Source of the DNA: Pseudomonas benzenivorans
GTDB taxonomy: Bacteria; Pseudomonadota; Gammaproteobacteria; Pseudomonadales; Pseudomonadaceae
Direction: 5' to 3'
DNA: 64,000 nucleotides
NCBI RefSeq assembly: GCF_900100495.1
Contig: NZ_FNCT01000001.1
Location: 372,001 to 436,000 of the forward strand
How positions within the stretch are numbered: position 1 is the stretch's first letter; each line of letters starts with the position of its first letter. Of the stretch, positions 17,093-26,205 are shown one piece after another. Made by a program: the position numbers and the translations under genes. The notes under the pieces were generated by a model. That model was given only the letters and a program-made list of their open reading frames with translations. It had not been told where the DNA came from and ran no database searches.

Positions 17093-18097
17093 ATGAAAGA
17101 CGTCGGGCGCTATTTACAAGCTGGTACGCGGGAAAACACCCGCCGCAGCTATCAGTCGGCCATAGAGCACTTCGAAGTGACGTGGGGCGGCTTCCTGCCC
17201 ACCACCAGCGACAGCATCGTGCGTTATCTGGTGGACTACGCCGACTCCCTGAGCCTCAGCACGCTCAAACAGCGCCTGGCCGCCCTGGCTCAGTGGCATA
17301 TCACCCAAGGTTTCCCTGATCCAACCAAGACGCCCACAGTGCGTCAGGTGCTCAAAGGCATTCGCACATTGCATCCGGCACAGACCAAACAGGCAGCCCC
17401 GTTGCAGTTGCGGCACCTGGAACAAGCGGTTCAGTGGCTGAATCAAGAAGCCGAACAGGCTCGGCAGTCCGGCAATTTGGCAAGCCTGCTGCGCAGCCGG
17501 CGCGATGCGGCGTTGTTACTGGTCGGCTTCTGGCGGGGCTTTCGCAGCGACGAACTCTGTCGACTGCAGGTCGAGCATATCCAAGCCGAAGCCGGTGCTG
17601 GCATGAGCCTGTTCCTGCCGCAGAGCAAGGGCGACCGGGAGAACCTCGGCACGACCCATTACGCACCCGCGCTGAAACGCCTGTGCCCGGTACAGGCCTA
17701 TCTCGATTGGATCAGTGTCGCCGGTATCGCTCGCGGCGCTGTATTCCGCGGCCTGGATCGCTGGGGGCACTTAAGCGACGAGGCCTTGCATCCCGGCAGC
17801 CTGATCAGTCTGTTGCGCAAGGTCCTGCAGCGCGCCGGTATCCCCGCCGACCTGTACACCAGTCACTCGCTGCGCCGAGGCTTCGCCACTTGGGCCACGG
17901 CCAATGGCTGGGATCTCAAGGCCCTGATGACCTATGTAGGTTGGAAAGACATCAAGTCGGCCATGCGCTACATCGACCCCGCCATCTCCTTTGGCGGCTT
18001 GGCGGCTAAACCCGGCCTCGACTGCAATCCCAACATTCCGAGGCAGCTGCCAACCTCTCACTCACATCGCCGGGGCGGTTCAGTCCTCGAAAGTTGA
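17093..18097 (+). CDS. tnpS: TnpS, tyrosine recombinase (cointegrate resolvase)
   Basis: 334 residues, slightly longer than Tn4651 TnpS. The N-terminal SAM-like core-binding domain (1-100, NTRRSYQSAIEHFEVTWGGF) is followed by the catalytic domain. Catalytic residues visible: Arg in FWRGFRSDELCRL (about 150), HSLRRGF (H-x-x-R, about 260), Trp in YVGWKDIKS in place of the usual second His, and nucleophile Tyr in MRYIDPAI (about 296). It resolves transposon cointegrates at the adjacent rst with TnpT. The last ~25 residues look foreign compared with the copy at 37689, so the 3' end may be recombined. Confidence 0.92.
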   Translation: MKDVGRYLQAGTRENTRRSYQSAIEHFEVTWGGFLPTTSDSIVRYLVDYADSLSLSTLKQRLAALAQWHITQGFPDPTKTPTVRQVLKGIRTLHPAQTKQAAPLQLRHLEQAVQWLNQEAEQARQSGNLASLLRSRRDAALLLVGFWRGFRSDELCRLQVEHIQAEAGAGMSLFLPQSKGDRENLGTTHYAPALKRLCPVQAYLDWISVAGIARGAVFRGLDRWGHLSDEALHPGSLISLLRKVLQRAGIPADLYTSHSLRRGFATWATANGWDLKALMTYVGWKDIKSAMRYIDPAISFGGLAAKPGLDCNPNIPRQLPTSHSHRRGGSVLES

Positions 18098-18172
18098 GCC
18101 AAGTCACTGACCCGAAAGACCGACCCAGTGGGAGAGTGTAGTTCACCGGAACGGCCATTCTTGGCGCTATCA

Positions 18173-18379
18173 CTACATCGGTTTGATCGACAGGAGCGTC
18201 GCCTGCATGCCTTCGCTCGTGAACTCGAACATCGTCTGTTGGACGGCCTGCACTTGAGCCAGTTGCTCGGGCGTCGCCTTGAAACCCATGGTCATCGCCG
18301 GCCAGTCAATCGGCTTTATCTTCTCAGTGTCGTCGGCAATAGCCGGCGCTTTGTGCATGCCGCGCATGCACAACAGCAT
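18173..18379 (-). pseudogene. CusF-type periplasmic copper-binding domain fragment
   Basis: 68-codon frame with IDWPAMTMGF, matching the CusF metal site (Trp plus M-x-M), and then FEFTSEGMQATLLSI, the closing strands of the CusF barrel. The first half of the domain and any signal peptide are missing, so it is a remnant of a CusF protein or of a CusB-CusF fusion. It lies in the junk between tnpS and the broken cadR. Confidence 0.6.
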
Positions 18380-18451
18380 CGACAGCGGGCAGGAGGATCA
18401 ACACCTCCCCATCCCAATACCAAAGTCATCCGGGCTCATAGCCGCCCAAAG

Positions 18452-18597
18452 ACGGCCAGACGCTCGACATGCGCAAGGTTATAGAAGCGATAATTTCCCT
18501 CGCTCCGGTCAAGTGGCGGCAGCAATCCTGCACGCTCGTAGTAGCGTAGGGTCACGACTTAACAGTTGGTCGATTTCGCAAGCTCACCGAGCTTCAT
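18452..18597 (-). pseudogene. cadR: Broken cadR (MerR-family regulator), 5' part only
   Basis: Reads MKLGELAKSTNC then a TAA stop at codon 13; in the same frame the match continues (VVTLRYYERAGLLPPLDRSE) up to about HVERLA, where homology to the intact cadR at 29220-29666 ends. It keeps the HTH only and lacks the dimer helix and metal-binding cysteines. It still sits divergently from cadA across the operator, so the intact distant CadR must act here. Confidence 0.88.
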
Positions 18598-18617
18598 CAC
18601 CGCCTCCAAACAATGAC

Positions 18618-18648
18618 TTGACCCTATAGCGGCTATAGGGTGTTCACT
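18618..18648 (+). promoter_or_regulatory. cadA promoter/MerR-type operator
   Basis: TTGACC, 19-bp spacer containing the dyad CTATAG-CGG-CTATAG, then TTCACT. The over-long spacer with a central dyad is diagnostic of activation by MerR-family regulators such as CadR. Confidence 0.85.
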
Positions 18649-18673
18649 GCGTAACAACAGAGGAGACCCCACA

Positions 18674-21085
18674 ATGGCTAATTGTTGCGACGACACCCCT
18701 AAGGCTGGTTCCTGCAGCAGCACGCCGGCATCGACTTGTTGCGGCGCGGCTTGCTCAGCGCCCTTGGAGCAAGTCGGTCAGCTGAGCATGTTCCGCATCG
18801 AGCAAATGGACTGCCCCACTGAAGAAGCTCTCATCCGCAGCAGGCTGGAGAAAATCCCTGAGGTGCAGGAGCTGCAGTTCAATCTACTGAACCGTACTCT
18901 CGGCGTTCGGCACGCATCGTTGTCGCCTCAAACCTTGGTCGAGGCCATCGCGTCCGTGGGCATGCGGGCAGAACCTCTGACAGCCACCGTAAGCACACGG
19001 GTGGCGATTGCTCAGATGGACTGCCCCACCGAGGAACGGCTGATCACCGACAAACTGTCGGGGATGCCGGGTATCGCAGCCCTGCAATTCAACTTGCTGC
19101 AGCGCACCCTCACGATCAGCCACGCGCCGGACGCGCTTGCCCCGGCCTTGAGTGCAATCCGAGAGCTCGGTTTCACCCCCCAGTCCGAGACAGAAACGAA
19201 GGCCTCAACCGAAGCTTACTCTCCGGTAAAGGGCCATTGGTGGCGGCTGGGGCTGTCGGGTGTGGCGGCAGTCTCGGCAGAGATTCTGCACTTCGCTGAG
19301 TTGGTGCCCGAATGGGTAGTGGCGGTCATCTCCGTTGCCGCCGTGCTGCTTTGCGGCCTAGCCATCTACAAGAAGGGCTGGATCGCTCTCAAGAATCGAA
19401 ATCTCAATATCAACGCCCTAATGAGCATCGCCGTTACGGGTGCAATTCTGATCGGACAATGGCCCGAGGCGGCCATGGTCATGTTCCTGTTCGCGATCGC
19501 CGAGCTAATCGAAGCCAAATCCCTTGATCGTGCTCGCAACGCTATTCGGGGCCTGATGGACTTGGCTCCGGAGACGGCGACTGTCCAGCAAGCCGATGGT
19601 CGCTGGATAGAACTCGACGTGTCGGGTGTTGCCATTGGCAGCCTGGTCCGAGCGCGCCCAGGCGAGCGCATCGGTCTGGACGGCGAGGTGGTGAAAGGCA
19701 ACTCGACGATCAACCAAGCTCCTATCACGGGCGAGAGCCTGCCCGTGGAGAAGTCGGTAGGCGATCCGGTGTTCGCTGGCACCATCAACCAGGCCGGAGA
19801 GCTGGAGTATCGGGTTACGGCAGAAGCCAGCCATTCCACCCTGGCGCGCATTATCCACGCGGTTGAAGAAGCCCAGGGGGCTCGCGCGCCGACCCAGCGC
19901 TTCGTTGACCAGTTCTCCCGTATATACACACCGGCCGTGTTTGCCTTCTCAGTGGCCGTAGCGATCCTGCCGCCGCTGCTGATGGGGGGTGAGTGGTTCG
20001 AGTGGATCTATCGGGCTCTGGTACTCCTGGTGGTGGCCTGCCCCTGCGCGCTGGTGATCTCGACCCCCGTAACTATAGTCAGCGGCCTTGCCGCAGCTGC
20101 CCGTAAAGGCATTCTGATCAAGGGTGGCGTGTACCTAGAAATCGGCCGCAAGATCACCCACTTGGCCTTGGACAAAACCGGGACCATTACCCATGGCAAG
20201 CCCGTGCAAACGGACTTTTTGCCTCTGGCCAACGGGGTGTCAAGGGACTATCGCTCTGCCGCCGCCAGCCTTGCGCATCGCTCGGACCATCCGGTATCGC
20301 AGGCCATCGCCATACAGGCGGCCGAGCAGTCGATGCCGTTGTTGGACGTGGCGGATTTCGAAGCGTTACTCGGCCGCGGCGTCCGCGGCACGATTGAGGG
20401 GCATCGCTATCACTTGGGTAACCATCGGCTGCTGGAAGAGCTCGGATTCTGTTCGCCGACAATCGAAACCGCCCTCGATCATCTGGAGCGACAAGGTAAA
20501 ACGGTGGTCATTCTGTCCGATGAAACCCAGGCGCTGGCATTGTTCGCAGTCGCCGATACGGTTAAGGACACCAGCCAGGCCGCAATCGGGGAACTCCACG
20601 AATTGGGCGTGAAGACCTTGATGCTGACCGGCGATAACCCGCATACCGCAGAGGCGATCGCCGCCCAGGTCGGCATCGACGAGGCCAAGGGCAGCCTGCT
20701 ACCCACTGACAAGCTCAGCGCAATCGAAACCCTGATTAAGCACCAAGGCACTGTGGGGATGGTCGGCGACGGCATCAACGACGCTCCGGCGCTCGCGCGT
20801 GCCAACGTGGGCTTCGCCATGGGAGCCGCCGGTACCGATACCGCGATCGAGACTGCGGATGTTGCGATCATGGATGACGATCTGCGCAAGATTCCGGCCT
20901 TCATTCGTCTATCCCGCCATACCGCCGCAGTGCTTACGCAAAACATCGCGCTCGCGCTGGGCATTAAAGCCATCTTCTTGGTCGTCACGCTAACCGGCCA
21001 TGCCACGATGTGGATGGCGGTGTTCGCCGACATGGGGGTGAGCCTGTTGGTCGTCCTGAATGGCCTGCGTTTGCTACGTAAGTGA
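18674..21085 (+). CDS. cadA: CadA, Cd/Zn/Pb-translocating P1B-type ATPase
   Basis: 803 residues, GAGGAG upstream. A Cys-rich N-terminus (CCDD, CCGAAC) is followed by two HMA-type domains, each with MDCPTEE in place of GMxCxxC (about 46 and 115). Eight membrane helices; ion-binding VVACPCALVIS (CPC); actuator TGES; phosphorylation DKTGTITHGKP; SDHPVSQAI (HP locus); hinge GDGINDAP. It exports Cd, Zn and Pb from the cytoplasm using ATP. It heads the cadA-DUF3703-lspA operon and is controlled by the CadR-type operator upstream, whose own cadR is broken. Confidence 0.95.
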   Translation: MANCCDDTPKAGSCSSTPASTCCGAACSAPLEQVGQLSMFRIEQMDCPTEEALIRSRLEKIPEVQELQFNLLNRTLGVRHASLSPQTLVEAIASVGMRAEPLTATVSTRVAIAQMDCPTEERLITDKLSGMPGIAALQFNLLQRTLTISHAPDALAPALSAIRELGFTPQSETETKASTEAYSPVKGHWWRLGLSGVAAVSAEILHFAELVPEWVVAVISVAAVLLCGLAIYKKGWIALKNRNLNINALMSIAVTGAILIGQWPEAAMVMFLFAIAELIEAKSLDRARNAIRGLMDLAPETATVQQADGRWIELDVSGVAIGSLVRARPGERIGLDGEVVKGNSTINQAPITGESLPVEKSVGDPVFAGTINQAGELEYRVTAEASHSTLARIIHAVEEAQGARAPTQRFVDQFSRIYTPAVFAFSVAVAILPPLLMGGEWFEWIYRALVLLVVACPCALVISTPVTIVSGLAAAARKGILIKGGVYLEIGRKITHLALDKTGTITHGKPVQTDFLPLANGVSRDYRSAAASLAHRSDHPVSQAIAIQAAEQSMPLLDVADFEALLGRGVRGTIEGHRYHLGNHRLLEELGFCSPTIETALDHLERQGKTVVILSDETQALALFAVADTVKDTSQAAIGELHELGVKTLMLTGDNPHTAEAIAAQVGIDEAKGSLLPTDKLSAIETLIKHQGTVGMVGDGINDAPALARANVGFAMGAAGTDTAIETADVAIMDDDLRKIPAFIRLSRHTAAVLTQNIALALGIKAIFLVVTLTGHATMWMAVFADMGVSLLVVLNGLRLLRK

Positions 21086-21092
21086 GGCCGAC

Positions 21093-21437
21093 ATGAGCAA
21101 CGAATTCCGCGCGGCTATTGATGAATCCTTCCTGAGCGCCAGGCAGGCCCTGGGGGCAAAATCCCCTAAGCGGGCCTATCCCTGGTTGGAAAGGGCCCAC
21201 ATCCTTACCCAGCGAATGCCTCTGCTCCATGCTTACAGCCATTGGCTGATGTTCCTGGCCGGCTGGGAGGAGCGGGACTACCGAGAGATGCTTGGCCAGG
21301 CGGCGCGCATTCCGGCTGCTTTGCTGTTCTCCAAGATATGGGTGCCTCTGGGCAATACCGGACGAGCAAGAGTCAGCGCCTTTCAACCGATGCCGGTATC
21401 AGATGAGCTGAAACAGCTACTACGGGACAGTCAATGA
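21093..21437 (+). CDS. DUF3703 family protein
   Basis: 114 residues from MSNEFRAAIDESFLSARQAL, 7 bp after cadA; the in-frame upstream start overlaps cadA. Soluble, helical, with the conserved core WLERAHILTQRMPLLHAYSH and HWLMFLAGWEERDYREMLGQ. DUF3703 genes recur beside metal-resistance operons in Proteobacteria; biochemical role unknown. The His-rich helices could coordinate metal, but this is inference. Its stop overlaps lspA by 4 bp, indicating translational coupling. Confidence 0.8.
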   Translation: MSNEFRAAIDESFLSARQALGAKSPKRAYPWLERAHILTQRMPLLHAYSHWLMFLAGWEERDYREMLGQAARIPAALLFSKIWVPLGNTGRARVSAFQPMPVSDELKQLLRDSQ

Positions 21438-21940
21438 ACACCTACCAAGAGACTACACACGCCCCAACGCCTGGGTTGTGGTGGGGAATTGCTGCCGCCC
21501 TGGCATTGGTCGACCAAGGCCTCAAGTTTGCCATTGAGCACCTGTATGAGCTGGGTTCGTCACTCGCCGTAAGCCCCTTTTTTAACGTGATACATGCCCG
21601 GAATACCGGTGCGGCGTTTAGCTTCCTGGCTGACGCTGGCGGCTGGCAACGTTATTTCTTCGTTGTCATTGCCCTGGCCGTTGCATTGACGCTCATCCTG
21701 ATCCTTCGCCGAGAACGTCCTCGGAGCGAAGCCCTAGGCTATAGCCTCGTCCTGGGTGGGGCGGTCGGTAATCTCATCGACCGATCTGTCCGGGGTTTTG
21801 TCGTGGACTACCTGGACTTCCACTATCAAGGGTGGCACTGGCCAGCGTTCAACTTGGCTGATATCGCCATCGTCGGCGGTGCGCTGCTGTTGATGGTCAG
21901 CAGTACGGTAAGGCCCGCCGTGGAAGCGGAGCGCCCATGA
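21434..21940 (+). CDS. lspA: Lipoprotein signal peptidase II (cad operon paralogue)
   Basis: 168 residues. Four membrane helices and the aspartic catalytic pair: VGNLIDRSVRGFVVDYLDFH (first Asp) and FNLADIAIVGG (second Asp), plus NTGAAFSFL. It cleaves prolipoprotein signal peptides in the inner membrane. As an accessory copy in a metal operon it parallels pbrC/lspA of lead-resistance loci, where it matures the PbrB partner. Overlaps DUF3703 upstream by 4 bp and the truncated araC copy downstream (ATGA). The housekeeping lspA must lie elsewhere. Confidence 0.92.
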   Translation: MNTYQETTHAPTPGLWWGIAAALALVDQGLKFAIEHLYELGSSLAVSPFFNVIHARNTGAAFSFLADAGGWQRYFFVVIALAVALTLILILRRERPRSEALGYSLVLGGAVGNLIDRSVRGFVVDYLDFHYQGWHWPAFNLADIAIVGGALLLMVSSTVRPAVEAERP

Positions 21941-22137
21941 TGAAAAGCAACCTTGCCGTAGGCCCGCTCAAGTGGTCCGGTCGTGCATGGCTAGCACCTG
22001 GACTGGCTGTCTTTGCTGGTCGTACCGGCCATCAGGATTGGCATCACCATCAGGCTCATCAAATAGCCATCGGCGGTGGCGTCGAGCCGCGAGAAAAAGG
22101 CTGGTTGGGTAGCAGCGGAGGTTGCTGCTATAACTGA
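21937..22137 (+). pseudogene. Truncated duplicate of the AraC-type regulator (5' part)
   Basis: The first ~45 codons (KWSGRAWLAPGLAVFAGR, HQDWHHHQAHQIAIG) repeat the start of the AraC gene at 24628 with about 95% DNA identity over ~130 bp; then the match stops and an unrelated tail GVEPREKGWLGSSGGCCYN follows. Its ATG overlaps the lspA stop, suggesting that the ancestral operon ran cadA-DUF3703-lspA-araC and that the DUF411-dsbD block was inserted by a duplication event. Translated, the fragment would be a short His-rich cupin piece. Confidence 0.85.
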
Positions 22138-22164
22138 ATACGCGATTCAAAAAAGAGGTTCTTT

Positions 22165-22611
22165 ATGCCAAGAAAGCCGATTACCGCAGCCCTCGTAGTC
22201 CTGTTGATGAGTGGGACTGTCCAAGCCGCCGAGCACCTGACCATTGATGTGCACCGCGACGCCAACTGCGGGTGCTGCAAGGACTGGATCACCTATCTGA
22301 AGGACAACGGATTCGAGGTCCGCGACCACGTCGAACGCAATATGAGCGCGGTCAAGCAAGATCAGGGGGTGCTGCCACGCTTGGCTTCCTGTCATACAGG
22401 CGTGATTGATGGCAAGTTCGTTGAAGGTCACGTGCCCGTGGCGCAGATTCTGGAACTGCGCAAGCGCCCCGACCTGTTGGGCATCGCCGTATCTGGAATG
22501 CCGGCCGGCTCACCAGGCATGGAGTATGGCAACGTCAAACATCCCTACAAGGTGATTGGGTTAGCTCGCTCCGGCCAGGAAGAGACCATTGCCGATTACC
22601 CATTGGATTGA
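22165..22611 (+). CDS. DUF411 periplasmic metal-binding protein
   Basis: 148 residues with signal peptide (about 1-21, ending VQAAE). The mature protein begins HLTIDVHRDANCGCCKDWIT; the NCGCC motif is the DUF411 signature, a thioredoxin-like fold thought to bind copper or silver (family knowledge). SGMPAGSPGMEYG is the conserved C-terminal Met/Gly segment. The adjacent dsbD could keep its cysteines reduced in the periplasm. The GAGG site before the ATG is good. Metal specificity here is not known. Confidence 0.88.
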   Translation: MPRKPITAALVVLLMSGTVQAAEHLTIDVHRDANCGCCKDWITYLKDNGFEVRDHVERNMSAVKQDQGVLPRLASCHTGVIDGKFVEGHVPVAQILELRKRPDLLGIAVSGMPAGSPGMEYGNVKHPYKVIGLARSGQEETIADYPLD

Positions 22612-22765
22612 GTTCCGCGCCGCTGATAACGGCTTGGGCAGGCTGGAAATGACGACGTAGAGCACGTGGGATACACGACCCAGCGCCGGCCCGCATTCTG
22701 AAGGACAAGCTCCTGCATACGGGCCAAAATCCTTTCATTCACTGTTCACAAGCTATTGGTCCGCG

Positions 22766-24535
22766 ATGCCTATGTCCCGCCTCCTGTTGTGTCTGCTTCT
22801 TCTGCTCACCTTGCCGGCCGACGCTGGGATATTCGATCTGTCGCGTGCTCAGTCGGCCCTGTTCGGCACCTCGCTGAATAACAGCCAGGATTTTCTTCCG
22901 GTAGATCAGGCCTTTCGCCTTGACTTGGTAGAAGCCGACAAGGACAACCTCCGTCTGCGCTTCGTAAACGCCGATGGCTATTACCTCTACAAACATCGTT
23001 TCGCCTTCACCAGCGACCATCCTGACGTTTCAATCGGCACCCCTAAATGGCCAGCGGCCGAGCCCAAGACCGACGAGTTTTTCGGCGACGTCGAGGTGTT
23101 CTATGGCATCACCGATTTGCTGTTGCCGATTGATAACCCTCGTGATATCCCCTTCACTTTGCAGGTGAGCTATCAGGGCTGCGCCGATCTGGGGCTGTGC
23201 TATCCACCGGAGATCCGCAATATCCAGATCGGTAATACACCCGCAACTGCAGCCCAGCAACAAGTCGGCACTGTTGACTGGGGCAGTTTGGCGCTGTTTT
23301 TCCTGGCCGGCTTGGGCCTGACCTTCACTCCCTGCGTGTTGCCGATGCTGCCGATTCTGTCTGGCGTAGTGTTGCGCGGGCAATTCGGCGGACTACGTGG
23401 CCTAAGCCTGTCGCTCGCCTATGTAGTCCCCATGGCTGCCTGCTTCGCCCTGCTTGGTGCACTGATGGGTGTGTTCGGTGCGGGCCTCAACCTGCAGGCG
23501 CGCCTGCAATCACCGTGGGTGCTGGTGCCCTTCGCAATATTCTTCATGGTGTTTGCCCTGGCGATGTTCGGCGCATTCGAGATGCGCATGCCGCGCTTTA
23601 TCGCCGAACGATTGGATCATCTGGCCAGCCGTGTTCGCGGCGGTTCCCTTTTGGGCGCAGCCACGCTCGGCGTGCTGTCCAGCCTGCTTGTTTCGCCCTG
23701 CGTGACAGCACCGCTTGTCGGCGCACTGCTCTACATCAGCGCCACCGGCGACGCCTTGGGCGGCGGTCTGAAGCTGTTTTTCCTGGGCTTGGGCATGGGC
23801 GCGCCGTTGGTATTGTTCGCCACCGGTGGCGGAGCATTGCTACCCAAGTCCGGGACCTGGATGCTCGGTGTGCGCAAGGCTTTCGGCGTGATGCTGCTGG
23901 CTGTCTCTGTTTGGCTGCTGGAACGTGTGTTACCCGCTCCAGTGACTCTGGCCTTATGGGGCCTTTTGGCGGTTGGCACGGCACTGTGGCTCGGCGCTCT
24001 GGAGTTCATTCCCAAATCCGGCAAGCAAAGGCTCGCCCAACTGCTTGGCGTGGCCCTGTTGGTTTACGGTGTCAGCGCCTGGCTCGGTGCCTTGCAGGGG
24101 CAATCCGATCCACTACGTCCACTGGGTCGTTTGGACGCCCAGGTCTTACCATCGACCGGCGCTAACGCCGGCTGGCAGACCCTGGACACACCGGCTGCCT
24201 TGGATGCGGCACTGCTGTCAGCGAAGGATGCCGGCCAACCACTGCTATTGGACTGGTACGCCGACTGGTGCATCAGTTGCAAGGTGATTGAACGAGAAGT
24301 ACTGCAAGCACCCGCCGTGCGCGAGCAACTGAGCGGTTACCGACTGGTGCGCTTAGACATGACACGTAGCGATGCCGAACAACGCACCCTGCTCGACCGC
24401 TACCAACTGTTCGGCCCACCAGCGCTGCAATTGTTCGCCCCGAGTGGCGAGGAATGGCAAGATCTACGCACGGTAGGTGAAACCGATGCCGAAAGCTTCG
24501 TCAAGCGTCTACGCCAAGCCAACAGCCGAATCTAA
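22766..24535 (+). CDS. dsbD: DsbD-type thiol:disulfide interchange protein
   Basis: 589 residues (a second Met is two codons in). Signal peptide 1-20; periplasmic DsbD-alpha (about 20-150) with the cysteines of YQGCADLGLCYPPEI; eight-helix membrane domain (about 175-440) with catalytic cysteines in FTPCVLPMLP and VSPCVTAPLVG; C-terminal thioredoxin-like gamma domain with WYADWCISCKVIE (CxxC). It moves electrons from cytoplasmic thioredoxin to periplasmic thiols. In this metal cluster it probably keeps DUF411 and other metal-binding thiols reduced. It is a cargo paralogue; the housekeeping copy is elsewhere. Confidence 0.93.
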   Translation: MPMSRLLLCLLLLLTLPADAGIFDLSRAQSALFGTSLNNSQDFLPVDQAFRLDLVEADKDNLRLRFVNADGYYLYKHRFAFTSDHPDVSIGTPKWPAAEPKTDEFFGDVEVFYGITDLLLPIDNPRDIPFTLQVSYQGCADLGLCYPPEIRNIQIGNTPATAAQQQVGTVDWGSLALFFLAGLGLTFTPCVLPMLPILSGVVLRGQFGGLRGLSLSLAYVVPMAACFALLGALMGVFGAGLNLQARLQSPWVLVPFAIFFMVFALAMFGAFEMRMPRFIAERLDHLASRVRGGSLLGAATLGVLSSLLVSPCVTAPLVGALLYISATGDALGGGLKLFFLGLGMGAPLVLFATGGGALLPKSGTWMLGVRKAFGVMLLAVSVWLLERVLPAPVTLALWGLLAVGTALWLGALEFIPKSGKQRLAQLLGVALLVYGVSAWLGALQGQSDPLRPLGRLDAQVLPSTGANAGWQTLDTPAALDAALLSAKDAGQPLLLDWYADWCISCKVIEREVLQAPAVREQLSGYRLVRLDMTRSDAEQRTLLDRYQLFGPPALQLFAPSGEEWQDLRTVGETDAESFVKRLRQANSRI

Positions 24536-24627
24536 ATTATGCAATTCGGTCACTCCTGGAAGAATCACTGCTTTCCTCTCGACCCACAGCCGACTGACAG
24601 AAATGTAAGGCCTGCCTTGGAAGTGAG

Positions 24628-25377
24628 GTGCCCGTGGTAAAAAGCGATCTTGCTGCAGGTCCGCTCAAGTGGTCTGGTCGTGCATGGCTAGCACCTGGAC
24701 TGGCTGTCTTTGCTGGCCGTGCCGGCCATCAGGATTGGCATCACCATCAGGCTCATCAAATAGCCATCGGCCTCGATGTGCCTGTGACCGTGGAATGCCC
24801 GCAACGTCAGCACACCGGGCTCTCGGTGTTCATTCCTGCAGGAGTTCGCCATCGACTCAGCGGGGGTCTTATCGTGTCGATTTACTTGGATGTGCTGGCA
24901 GATGAGGCCCGAGTCTTGCCACAGAGCATCGCGCCGACGCCAATTAAGATCGCACCATCTGATGCCAAAAGAATTGCTGATTCCCTGAACGAAGGTGCGG
25001 GAGACCCTCAGCGTGCGGTGCGAAAGGCTCTACAGGTGCTCGACGTACTTCCAGCCCCAGATCCGCGCGTAGCGATAGTCAGCACAGCGATTCATGATGG
25101 CAAGGTACGACGCGAAGAGTTGGCAGCACTGGTCCACCTGTCGCCAACTCGGTTCTCGCACTGGTTCGTGGAGCAAACCGGCCTACCGTTGCGCAGCTAT
25201 GCTAAATGGTTGCGCCTCAGTCATGCGATTCAACTCCTGGCCAGCGGATCATCTATGACCGAGGCCGCCCACGCGTCTGGCTTCTCCGACTCGGCCCACT
25301 TCTCTCGGACCTTCCGAGCGCTGCTGGGCATTGACCCGTCCTCTGCGCTCGCCGAGGTCTGCCTGCAGCAAGGCTAG
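24628..25377 (+). CDS. AraC-family transcriptional regulator
   Basis: 249 residues with a GTG start (24628, or 24634). N-terminal cupin-like sensor with a histidine cluster HQDWHHHQAHQIAIG at about 35-50, which could bind metal. C-terminal AraC HTH pair (about 150-245): LAALVHLSPTRFSHWFVEQT and MTEAAHASGFSDSAHFSRTF. It follows dsbD and probably controls the DUF411-dsbD or cad genes. A truncated direct repeat of its first 130 bp lies after lspA. Ligand unknown. Confidence 0.87.
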   Translation: MPVVKSDLAAGPLKWSGRAWLAPGLAVFAGRAGHQDWHHHQAHQIAIGLDVPVTVECPQRQHTGLSVFIPAGVRHRLSGGLIVSIYLDVLADEARVLPQSIAPTPIKIAPSDAKRIADSLNEGAGDPQRAVRKALQVLDVLPAPDPRVAIVSTAIHDGKVRREELAALVHLSPTRFSHWFVEQTGLPLRSYAKWLRLSHAIQLLASGSSMTEAAHASGFSDSAHFSRTFRALLGIDPSSALAEVCLQQG

Positions 25378-25625
25378 CTGTTGTGGCTTGCGTTTGAAGA
25401 CGGCTGCGCTGGCGAACAACACGAATTCTGACTTACTGGGAGCGAGCAGCAGTCACAGCCTGCATTCCAATCATCGGCTCACGCTTTTCTAAAAAAGCCA
25501 TCCGCGCTGAGGCGATTGATACGCTGCTATGGCGGCCTGCTCTCCCATCAATACCGGGTTATTTGCCGCCCGCATAGCCAATAGTGCCTCCGAGCATCTC
25601 CTCAGAACCGGTTTCTGGCCTAATT

Positions 25626-26183
25626 TCAGTTGAGCTTCAACATCTTGCGCAGCTGGACAAACTCATGCAGATGCTCAGAGAAGGTTGCGGGTTCAGCCGC
25701 ATACTCCAGTGAGTAAGTCGCATGGCTTCCAACGGCAGTGACCAGAGTGTGTGTTAGGACTTTGTCACTTTGAGCCGTCATGTTGCACGTAGTCTGCAAT
25801 CCACTTAGATCACCAACTGACGTTTCTGTCGGCCGGCTACAACTCGCCAGGAGACCGAGTCGAGAATAGTGCAACTGTAGCGCTTTGCGCATAGTGACAA
25901 TGACGTTCTCGATGCTCACCGGGTGCTCGTTCAGCGCCGTTACACGAGTGACCTCCATTACCGCGATTTGCTTGCCATCCTTGTTCTGCAATACAGCTCT
26001 TTGGCGCGAGCCGGCAGGCTGCCCCTGCGCGTCTACCGGATTTGGCAGGATTGAGCTTTCCCAGCCAATTGGCCAGGGTATGTTGTGGTCAGCCGCCAGG
26101 GTCTGGAGGGACATCACCAAAGAGAGGACAGCCAAAACCAAGGGCAAAGAGAATCTATCGAACGTCAATGGTAGCGAACTCAA
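25626..26183 (-). CDS. DUF4946 family exported protein
   Basis: 185 residues if a TTG at 26183 starts it; an ATG at 26261 gives 211 residues but overlaps the upstream gene and spoils the signal peptide, so the start is uncertain. The signal peptide FSLPLVLAVLSLVMSLQTLA ends at AADHN. The mature part matches DUF4946 (IPWPIGWESSILPNPVDAQG, GKQIAVMEVTRV), found mainly in Pseudomonas; function unknown. Twenty-two bp after the retropepsin-like gene, so the two form an operon. Confidence 0.75.
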   Translation of the reverse strand: MSSLPLTFDRFSLPLVLAVLSLVMSLQTLAADHNIPWPIGWESSILPNPVDAQGQPAGSRQRAVLQNKDGKQIAVMEVTRVTALNEHPVSIENVIVTMRKALQLHYSRLGLLASCSRPTETSVGDLSGLQTTCNMTAQSDKVLTHTLVTAVGSHATYSLEYAAEPATFSEHLHEFVQLRKMLKLN

Positions 26184-26205
26184 TCTGTCAGTTTGTTTCT
26201 TCGGC

